The notes beneath the pieces were generated by a model. The model saw only the letters and a program-made list of their open reading frames with translations, was not told where the DNA came from and did no database searches. Source: V1-33 sp039795165 (lineage in GTDB: Bacteria; Verrucomicrobiota; Verrucomicrobiia; Verrucomicrobiales; V1-33). From it: a stretch of 64,000 bases of DNA. Where the stretch lies: assembly GCA_039795165.1 (NCBI GenBank), contig JBDKER010000002.1, positions 62,001 to 126,000 of the forward strand, given 5' to 3'. Position numbers and translations under genes: made by a program. Shown piece after piece: positions 47,601 through 53,267 of the stretch (the first letter of the stretch is position 1; each line of letters begins with the position of its first letter).

Positions 47601-49965
47601 AGTTGTTGGCATCGGCTCCGTTGCCTGCCTTGCCGATGGAGGCGTCGCCAGCCAGCGTGACGAATTTCGTGGAATTGACCGAAGCGGCGGCGGTGCCCGG
47701 GTTGTTGCGGAGGGCGCCGAATTCGAATCCGTGGGCAGTGATGCCATTGCCGCGGCCGCTGATGATGAGGCGTTCTTCGCCCACGCTGAAGCCGCCGAAG
47801 TCGAGGGATCCTCCGGGGGTGACGACGGTGGCGTCGGTGGTTCCCGTTGACGATCCGAGCTGTCCGATGCCGTAGGCACCGCCGGTGGTGTCGTTGGAAA
47901 TGCGGATGGTGCCGCCGCGGATGGTGGTGAGGCCCGTGTAGGTATGGCCATTGCCGGCGAGGCCCCAGTCATTGGCTCCGAGCTTGGTGAGGCCGAAGTT
48001 GTTTTCCTCCGGGGTGGCACCGCCGAGGACACCGCCGAAGTCGCCGAAGACCGGTCCGGCATTGTTGATGTTGAAGGTGAGGGTTGCCGGGGTGGCACTG
48101 CCGTTGATGACGCGGTTGAAGACGCCTGCGGTGTCCGTTCCGGCGTCGTCGAAGCGTTCCACGGTGGGGCTGAAGCCATTGAGGACCGTGAGGCTGCCCG
48201 TGCCGATGCCGAGGCCGCCGATTTCGAAGGTGGCGCGCGGGGAGAGAGCGTTGGCTGCGCCGAGGGTTAGGGTGCCGCCGCGGACCCGGGTCGCGAAGGC
48301 GCTGCTGCCGGCTCCGCCCGTATTGTTCGGGCCGCTCAGGGTGACATTGGCACCGACGTTGTCGATTTGGATATTCCCTGGGCCAGTGAAGGCATTGCTG
48401 AGGGCGAGGTCGCCCGTGCGGTTGATGGAGAGAAGCGGGGTACCGCCGCCATTGGTGAACTGGACGAGTGGGGAAGCGCCGAGGTCGCCCGTGCCGCCGC
48501 CCGTGCCAAGCTGAAGCGTGCCGCCGGTGATCTGGGTGACGCCGCCGAAGCCTGGATTGTTGTCCGCGAGCTGGACCGTAGTGCCATTCGTACCGACTCC
48601 GTAGTAGCCGACCACGAGGCGGCCATTGCCGGAGACGGTGCTCTCCACCCGCATGTTGCCTGCGCCCGAGATGTCGACCCAGTCGATGAAGCCGGCCGTG
48701 TTCGGGTTGAGTCGGCCTTCTCCGTTGATGGTGAGGGTTTTGCCGGAGCTGCCGATCACGAGTGTGTTGGCGGCTCCGCCCGTGCCGATCCCGCCGATGT
48801 TGCCACCGTTGTTGAGGGTCATGTCTCCGCTCCAGCGGCGGGTCGTGCCCGTGCCGCCGAGCCATGCGCCGAGGGTGGCGCGGCTGCCATTGACGGTAAC
48901 GGCGGTCTCTGCGGGAACGTCGGTGCCTTCCGTTTCAATATTCCCCGAGTTGAGGACGATGTTCGGAAGATTGACGATGTTCGGGGTGCGGAGGTTGAAG
49001 CGGTTGCGCGTATTGACGGTCAGGGTGTAGCCACCGCCGTCGAGCGTCTGGCCTGCCGTTCCGTTGCCAATGTCGATGGTCTTCGTGCCTCCAACGGTCG
49101 CATTGCCGGTCAGGGTCAGGCTGCTGATGGCCTTGCTGGCGTCGACATTGACGTAATGATTGACGATGGCTCCCGAGCCATCCGGTCCGGCTCCGGCGAT
49201 CGAGAAATTCTTACCCCCTCCCGTGAGGGCAGTCCCGTTGAAATTCACCTGCGCTCCGCTGGCCACATCGACGCCCGCATTGAGGGCGGCGGCGGCCGTG
49301 CCGAGAGCACCGGCATTGAGAACACGGAGACGGCCACTGGCCACCCCGATCGATTGACCGGCTGCAAATGAATTCGCCGCATTGAGGGCGACCGTGCCCG
49401 GTCCGCTGAACGTGATTCCGCCCGTTGTGGTCACCGGGGCATTGAAGAGGGCGAGCCGTCCGGCTCCGGCCCCCGCGAGCAATTGCGTATTGCCGAGTGC
49501 CGTCACATTCCCGTTGAAGACCAGGTTTCCGCTCAGCGCATTGATTTCCGAGACAAAGGTTCCCGCGGTTCCGTCGAGGGTCAGGGCCGAACCGATCGTC
49601 TGCGTGGAATTCTGGGAATAGTTCCGGATCCGCGACGGCGATGGGCCCGCATCCGTCAGCGTGATGGCATTGCCGCCGAGGGTGAAGTTCCCGGCTCCTG
49701 GCGCAAAGGTGATTTCCGGAAACACCGTCGCCGCCGCCAGATCATTGTTCGTAAGCAGATTCGCCGTGCCCGCAAAGATCAGGTAATCGCCCGTGGCCGG
49801 CGCAATCCCTCCCCAGTTGAGCGCCGATGACCAGTTGCCATTGGCATCCCCACCCGTCCAGATGGCAGGGGCCGCCATCGACTGCATCGGCCATGCCGCG
49901 ATCAGTGGAGCAACCAGCACCGCAAAGCGTCCAGGAAGAAATCGGAACAGGGATCGGCGTTTCAT
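41668..49965 (-). CDS. Giant PEP-CTERM protein with autotransporter-type beta-strand repeats
   Basis: A 2765-aa surface protein, start at MKRRSLFRFLPGRF (ATG 49965), with a signal segment ending AAWPMQSMAAPAIW. Nearly the whole length is a repetitive beta-helix. Recurrent units are TLQVGNGGTTG-IGSG, LTLTG-N-Y-G-T-V--G, and a longer cassette with NDQI(W/F)NGT---NGG(S/T)-D-NGR. The latter occurs at least twice (near 1480-1640 and 2290-2460). The end has YIPEPSS, a hydrophobic ALTAAAGLAALGL and RRRRKSAA, the exosortase-sorted PEP-CTERM tail. There is no autotransporter beta-barrel. The uninterrupted frame across more than 8 kb argues that it is expressed and selected. Probably a fibrous adhesin or matrix protein. 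Confidence 0.9.
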   Translation of the reverse strand: MKRRSLFRFLPGRFAVLVAPLIAAWPMQSMAAPAIWTGGDANGNWSSALNWGGIAPATGDYLIFAGTANLLTNNDLAAATVFPEITFAPGAGNFTLGGNAITLTDAGPSPSRIRNYSQNSTQTIGSALTLDGTAGTFVSEINALSGNLVFNGNVTALGNTQLLAGAGAGRLALFNAPVTTTGGITFSGPGTVALNAANSFAAGQSIGVASGRLRVLNAGALGTAAAALNAGVDVASGAQVNFNGTALTGGGKNFSIAGAGPDGSGAIVNHYVNVDASKAISSLTLTGNATVGGTKTIDIGNGTAGQTLDGGGYTLTVNTRNRFNLRTPNIVNLPNIVLNSGNIETEGTDVPAETAVTVNGSRATLGAWLGGTGTTRRWSGDMTLNNGGNIGGIGTGGAANTLVIGSSGKTLTINGEGRLNPNTAGFIDWVDISGAGNMRVESTVSGNGRLVVGYYGVGTNGTTVQLADNNPGFGGVTQITGGTLQLGTGGGTGDLGASPLVQFTNGGGTPLLSINRTGDLALSNAFTGPGNIQIDNVGANVTLSGPNNTGGAGSSAFATRVRGGTLTLGAANALSPRATFEIGGLGIGTGSLTVLNGFSPTVERFDDAGTDTAGVFNRVINGSATPATLTFNINNAGPVFGDFGGVLGGATPEENNFGLTKLGANDWGLAGNGHTYTGLTTIRGGTIRISNDTTGGAYGIGQLGSSTGTTDATVVTPGGSLDFGGFSVGEERLIISGRGNGITAHGFEFGALRNNPGTAAASVNSTKFVTLAGDASIGKAGNGADANNWEIRNTGGAAELNLSGYTLRKTGNNTVVVADVTGGTGAGNIEIRQGTLSVERGTVLSAGGTVTVASRSNLALADNGAAVTVAKAVALNSGSLLNLNGSHALTSVSTNGYFTAENNAAADTLGLGSIATPTRGSGAYLGTTGTVTLNGFTAGQRLGPGWIAGATAGAAAPALWDGSKVAPVALTANTGTPLTTLSGADVLANSGADADRTINSDLTVRSLTSQADVKINDGALLRVSDGNVTQRGANHWIQTTAGAMGRITSGRSDGEFHLNLPEALDTAGRNDITLRVRVTDNPSAAGTFVPNLLVKNGTGSATNFGGSGFAAPTNNTFNSYTAGTIINAGRVVPQFGSAFGTGPITVRDGGQLAMYSLTAANGAHVSNALSLAGNGVLENAGALGAIRLANAVTFSGNTTLAADTRLHPHGGGDVGTLAGVVSGSAGIDKTGDGFAALVGANNYTGATTITRGTLVANRLANGGIASSIGASSSAASNLVFNGGTLRYDGPGASSDRSFTVDLGGGAINSNYQTGGLTISPASIAMTEGGDRGFSLLATNRTANTFNGVLADPGAGRTSLTFGGIGTWQITQNQLFSGTVTVTNSATNFQGGTLLVGNGGTTGDIGRGLQLTLANASDIAFNRSDNLEIAHTIAGAANSEIIQLGSGTLTLSGTGDNATGNLRVENGTVVLAKISSFNVHAAAVNLFLNNGKVQLAGTGDDQIFNGTAMFVRGGTFDMNGRSEVVARIEGNGGTILNSAPGTVSDLRIGNGNANSAFTGTFIPGVIGATGTGGYGGTITDGAGTVKLSKDGTGLVAVTGSNSYSGGTEILQGTLQVGKGGSTGSLGSGPVFLGGGDFGTNGSNVGTLRVDRAGSLQMDQTISGPGNVEKRGSGELVLTARNSWEGVTVVRNGTLTANLASNDNVLPSHAGYALEGGTLKIVGRASGDSVQTFAPANAAITNVSGTGAGAGTASFAIQGSNLVGDNNGGNLTVALPNSLSRSTGGSADFATTGSGTTRFTTGAANSNGILASATAAYATWNGSTWAVQDGGRLGGLSASGYGTAAGHLDVPAGTVPIAPGTTAATARFNSAGNSTVDLSGGTSTLAQGGILITPAVGAGTVAIQNGAIATGGNELIVHQHNTAGNAVLAATLGGTQSLVKAGAGKLILTGTNTATGATFINQGTLQVGDGASNTGTLPTGAITNDGQLAFARVDAPLASAPILAAGNVITGSGSVSVSAGSGWIDFNRVAHTYTGATTISSGYVQSLVNTSGQLAPVTLGDASTGSQPIALVSNHIAVTNYNYPIIVPANGGTGPVIIGSSGGSGAVAAIFNGTLDLNRPVILTGQHPDRTSFSNSITGNVGTIAIDVLDSLGNPLLPGVTPPASTVGARRITWEGENSFAGNVEIRNGSTLQIGTGTAGVFRDQIPDASNVTLTGANSTLQFNYEGEVINELYGEAGTIVRSIATGGTHMVLSVNGGNFQGAFDGGSNGGMVLEKNSPGVLILGGPADNNSGRLRVNDGMVILDKTTVGSKAVAVDLTINGGSVVLGGTSNDQIWDGTVVTANGGSLDLNGRNETISVLQGLAGTVTNSAAGTASILEIGNTSNASSSVFFGSITDGAGSVGIVKNATVAHGLVLAGNNSYSGGTTVNAGSLQIGNGGTSGSAGSGSITMAANTRIILDRTDDFTLPNALTGDGSLTHQGKGTASLTGTNSLTGPVTINDGATLAIGNGGTTGQIGSGSISNFGELRFNRLDRISLANSIADLPADKGTVRQAGPGTTVLTGVSLYHGNTIVDAGTLQIDGALLTTATTVNGPGTLAGSGSVADVTVNGGRVAPGSPTARGRLTTGSLTTTGSGSVFAFEISGPLAGSQYDQIASLGSVDLGSASLAVTLADGYIPAVNDSFLLWLNDGSDAFLGNFAGLSEGASFAAADTLDPNDFWTVTYRAATLPGSDGNDFALTYIPEPSSALTAAAGLAALGLRRRRKSAA

Positions 49966-50241
49966 GGCGGAAAGTGACAGAATTGTGAGGAACCCGGAAA
50001 ATTCCGGATCCGGAATTGACCGCATCTTTCTGTAACCCGCCCGGGCACGTCAATTCATTCTTAATGGGCAATCGCGGATTTCCTTAATGAAAGTAAGAAA
50101 ACTCACCGTAATTTCCATACTCTGCAGGATTTTCCGGAAAAGACTCGGATGCGGACGATTCGCGGGAAGATTTCAGTTTCGCGCGTGGCTGGATGGTACA
50201 TGGTGGCGATCCTTCTGAATTTCCTTATTTACTGCTGAGCC
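49966..50241. promoter_or_regulatory. Divergent promoter region with 18-bp palindrome
   Basis: A 276-bp gap between the giant PEP-CTERM gene (minus) and rimO (plus). A perfect 18-bp palindrome, AATTCCGGATCCGGAATT, lies at 50000-50017, 35 bp before the giant gene's start, so it is in its promoter or leader. The middle (50045-50130) is AT-richer. No other site is assignable. Confidence 0.5.
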
Positions 50242-51603
50242 ATGATCAAAGTCGGACTTGTTTCTCTGGGGTGTGCGAAGAATCTGATTGATTCTGAGAT
50301 TATGATTGGGCATCTGCGGGAGGCGGGGATGGAGATGACGCCCGAGGCTGGGGAGGCGGATGTGCTCATTGTGAACACGTGTTCGTTCATCGACATGGCG
50401 AAGCAGGAGAGCATTGGGACGATTCAGGATGCGGTGGACGACCGGGCGGGGGACCGGAAGCGGAAGCGGCAGAAGATCATTGTGGCGGGCTGTCTGGCGC
50501 AGCGGTTTTCGAAGGAATTGCCTGGGTTGATGCCTGAGGTGGATGCGTTCATCGGGCTGGATCAGATTACGCAGGTGGCACCGATCATTGAGGGCCTTGT
50601 GGGGAAGAAGGGGGAGGGGCCGGAGAATCTGGTGACGCGGCAGCCGAAGTACATTCCGGACTATGACACGCCGAGGTTCCGGCTGACGCCTCGGCATTCG
50701 GCCTATGTGAAGATTGCGGAGGGCTGCAATCATCCCTGTTCGTTCTGCATCATTCCAAGGATCCGGGGCCGGCACCGCAGCCGGACGCAGGAAAGTGTCG
50801 TGCGGGAAGTGGAACAATTGGTGAAGTCCGGCGTCCGGGAGATCAATCTGATCAGTCAGGACACCACGTATTTCGGGATGGACCGATGGGAGGATGGGCG
50901 GCCCAACCCGCGCAGTCCGGTGGACAGCAGCAAGGGAGAGAGTCTGGCGAGTCTGATCCGGGCGCTCAATGCGGTGGAGGGAGATTTCTGGATCCGGCTG
51001 CTCTACACGCATCCGGCGCATTGGTCCGATGAATTGATTGCGGCGATTGCGGAATCGCCCAAGGTGGCGCGGTACGTGGACATTCCGCTGCAGCACATTT
51101 CGAACCGCATGCTGACCCTGATGCAGCGGGAGACGAGTGGCGATTACATCCGGGACCTCGTGCGGAGGATGCGGGAAGGCGTGCCGGGGCTGGCGATCCG
51201 GACGACCTTCATTGTGGGATTCCCCGGCGAAACCGAGGAAGATTTCGCGGAATTGCTCGATTTCATCCGGGAGACTCGCTTTGAGCGGGCCGGGGTGTTC
51301 CGGTACAGCCGGGAAGAAGGAACGAAGGCATACGGGATGGACAGCCGGGTCCATCACAAGACGATCGAGAGCCGCTGGAACCGCGCCATGCGCGAGCTGC
51401 AGGTCCTTGCCGAGGAATTTAATGCCGCCCAGGTCGGACGCCAGCTCCGCGTGCTCGTCGAGAAGCCCGGAGTGGGCCGCACCGAGATGGATGCGCCCGA
51501 CATCGATGGCACAGTCTTCGTCGATCCTGTCCTCCCCGTGGGTGAGTTCGCCGACGTCACCGTCCACGACTGGCGAGGGTACGATCTGGTCGCAAAGCGC
51601 TGA
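50242..51603 (+). CDS. rimO: Ribosomal protein S12 methylthiotransferase RimO
   Basis: A 453-aa radical-SAM methylthiotransferase that modifies an Asp of ribosomal protein S12. The N-terminal MTTase domain has its three iron-sulfur cysteines (Cys11 in LGCAKN, Cys47 in VNTCSF, Cys84 in VAGCLAQ). The radical-SAM motif is CNHPCSFC (Cys162, 166, 169), within the RimO-typical EGCNHPCSFCIIPRIRGRHR. The C-terminal TRAM domain is present (VLVEKPGVGRTEMDAPDIDG). RimO-like LVSLGCAKNLIDSE at the start separates it from MiaB. Codon use shifts to C-ending in the TRAM region. Start ATG 50242. Confidence 0.97.
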   Translation: MIKVGLVSLGCAKNLIDSEIMIGHLREAGMEMTPEAGEADVLIVNTCSFIDMAKQESIGTIQDAVDDRAGDRKRKRQKIIVAGCLAQRFSKELPGLMPEVDAFIGLDQITQVAPIIEGLVGKKGEGPENLVTRQPKYIPDYDTPRFRLTPRHSAYVKIAEGCNHPCSFCIIPRIRGRHRSRTQESVVREVEQLVKSGVREINLISQDTTYFGMDRWEDGRPNPRSPVDSSKGESLASLIRALNAVEGDFWIRLLYTHPAHWSDELIAAIAESPKVARYVDIPLQHISNRMLTLMQRETSGDYIRDLVRRMREGVPGLAIRTTFIVGFPGETEEDFAELLDFIRETRFERAGVFRYSREEGTKAYGMDSRVHHKTIESRWNRAMRELQVLAEEFNAAQVGRQLRVLVEKPGVGRTEMDAPDIDGTVFVDPVLPVGEFADVTVHDWRGYDLVAKR

Positions 51604-51795
51604 GGGTTTCGCGCAACTCGGCAGCCCACAGGCCACAGGGAATACCCAGAGCCAACCAACGCTGGCGGCTGGTGACCGTGGCCACCGCACCGGGCAAGTT
51701 GTGCCGCTGCCCGGCACCAGGCCTCTCCTTGGGCCTTGCCCCATCGGTTCGCTCCGCCTGATCCGCTCCGGTATCCGCCGCACGGTCCGCATAAC

Positions 51796-51829
51796 AAAAA
51801 ACCCCCGGCCTCACAAGGGAGACCGGGGG
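51796..51829 (-). terminator. Terminator after the FGE-fold PEP-CTERM gene
   Basis: Minus strand: CCCCCGGTCTCCC, short loop, GAGGCCGGGGG, then TTTTTTGTTAT. Similar in sequence to the terminator at 25984-26022. Confidence 0.88.
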
Positions 51830-51854
51830 TACATGAGTTTAGACAGATCCGGGA

Positions 51855-52859
51855 TCAGGCCTTGCGGCGGCGGGACTTCGCCATGCCGAGACCGAAGAGG
51901 GTAAGGAGGGGAATCGTCGACCCAGGCTCGGGCGCATTGGTGGCCAGACGGAAACCGTTGGTCAGAGCACTTGCAAAAGCATTAGCAGAACCAGGGGTTG
52001 CGGTGGCGATGAGCGCCCCACTTCCGCTGGAATACGCTCCGCCAAGAAGACTCATAGTGCTGGACCCGGCGGTGCCTTCGATGACTTCACGGACATTGCC
52101 ATTCATGTCGTAGGTGCCGTAGTGGCTTGAACGCCCGTTGGTTCCCACGCTGGTCACGTTTCCGTTGGTAGAAGTATCAGGGTTCCAATCGGCCCCGTTG
52201 TTGTAGTTGGCAAAGTTACCGGTTGGGCCGGCAGAGCCCACGCCGGTGGCGTCCGCGGAGACCGACGTTGGTGCCGTATTGCTTTCCGTGGCGTAGTCCC
52301 AGTAGGTGCCATCGCCATTGTAGAAGGCCGCCTTGTACCATTCGTCCTGCGTGGGGATCCAAAAGGTAGCGCCGGGATTTCGCGCGACGGTGGAAGGGGA
52401 GTTCCCTTCCAAGAGGCCAGTCACCGTGTAGGCACCCGTTTCGGTAGACGAACTTGCGGTTCCACCATTGTGAAGCCAGTTGGCCACGCGGGCTGCGTCG
52501 AACCACGAAATCCCGTCGGCTGGCTTATCGCCAAAATTGGGTTTTACGACGTACCTTGATCCGACGGGGGCTGAAAGGTTCGGGCTGTTGATACCTCCGC
52601 GGAGGCCGTTGTTCATATTGATGCTGTAGAGCCCAAGGCTGTTGGCTCCGGTCGGATCCACAGTGTTGAGGAATGCGGCGTACTGAGCGTTGGTGAACTC
52701 GAACTTCATGATGCTGAAGTCGTAGCTGACCGCGCCGCGGCCATTGGTGTCGGCGGCGTTACCGCTGTCGCGGACGTCGACGAACTGGAGGGTGGACGCC
52801 GAGGCGATGCCAGAGAGGGCCAGCGAGGCCAGAGGTAGGAGGAAGCGGGTATGTTTCAT
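51855..52859 (-). CDS. Formylglycine-generating-enzyme-fold protein with PEP-CTERM tail
   Basis: A 334-aa exported protein (signal MKHTRFLLPLASLALSGIASA). The body follows the FGE-sulfatase/SUMF1 fold: FEFTNAQYAAFLN (about 53-65), GISWFDAARVANWLHNGG (about 117-134), WIPTQDEWYKAAFYNGDG (about 169-186), YDMNGNVREVIEG, LLGGAYSSGS and NGFRLATN at the end. No cysteine occurs in the whole protein, so it cannot use the Cys-copper chemistry of true formylglycine-generating enzymes. It is more likely a ligand-binding variant of the fold. The tail is APEPGS, TIPLLTLFGLGMA, KSRRRKA. It is preceded by an AT-rich regulatory region with an inverted repeat. Confidence 0.87.
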   Translation of the reverse strand: MKHTRFLLPLASLALSGIASASTLQFVDVRDSGNAADTNGRGAVSYDFSIMKFEFTNAQYAAFLNTVDPTGANSLGLYSINMNNGLRGGINSPNLSAPVGSRYVVKPNFGDKPADGISWFDAARVANWLHNGGTASSSTETGAYTVTGLLEGNSPSTVARNPGATFWIPTQDEWYKAAFYNGDGTYWDYATESNTAPTSVSADATGVGSAGPTGNFANYNNGADWNPDTSTNGNVTSVGTNGRSSHYGTYDMNGNVREVIEGTAGSSTMSLLGGAYSSGSGALIATATPGSANAFASALTNGFRLATNAPEPGSTIPLLTLFGLGMAKSRRRKA

Positions 52860-53267
52860 TCAGATGAGTTGAATCAAGGGATTACCGTGATCTTACGCTG
52901 GGTTAGGAGCAGCGTCAAATATTTTTTGGAAAAATCTTAACAAAACCCTTAAGATTTGCGAAATATTTCCGAGCCGGGTGGCGATCGGGGAGAAAGTCCT
53001 GAGAATGAGCGAGTGGCTGGATGGCTGGAAAATCGGGGAGTCGGGCGGTTTCCGGGCTGCGGGACGTTAGGAATAACAGGTATTATCGTTAGGAAAAGAG
53101 GGGTTAAGTAATGCCATGGAAGCGGGGTGTTTTGGTTCTGGAGTGGACTGTTTGGGTGGGGAAACTGGGTGAAGAAACTGGGGGGGTAGGCAGGGTGTGA
53201 GGGAAGTTTCCGGGTGCTGAGTTCCCTGATACGAATGGAATTTTCGACCGTTAAGCAGAGTCTTCCC
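52860..53267. other. 408-bp divergent intergenic region
   Basis: It separates the FGE-fold PEP-CTERM gene (minus) and the SGNH-dehydrogenase gene (plus). The left part is AT-rich and holds the inverted-repeat element at 52917-52968. Around 53075-53100 is an AT-rich stretch (AATAACAGGTATTATCGTTAGG) that could hold the plus-strand promoter, though I cannot fix its boxes. No gene is seen. Confidence 0.5.
52917..52968. promoter_or_regulatory. Operator-like inverted repeat flanked by AAATATTT boxes
   Basis: A perfect 9-bp inverted repeat AAATCTTAA / TTAAGATTT (52932-52940, 52949-52957) with an 8-bp spacer is flanked by two identical AAATATTT boxes (52917-52924 and 52961-52968). It lies 58-109 bp before the FGE-fold gene. 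The arrangement resembles a dimeric regulator site inside an AT-rich promoter. Confidence 0.5.

Noticed and set aside
41668..50025. Several plus-strand open frames of 100-450 aa inside the giant PEP-CTERM gene
   Set aside because: All are antisense shadows of a repetitive coding sequence, with Arg/Asp/Gly-rich translations and no family similarity.
51855..52859. Formylglycine-generating enzyme activity for the sulfatase-like context
   Set aside because: The protein has no cysteine at all, so it cannot be a functional FGE of the known type.
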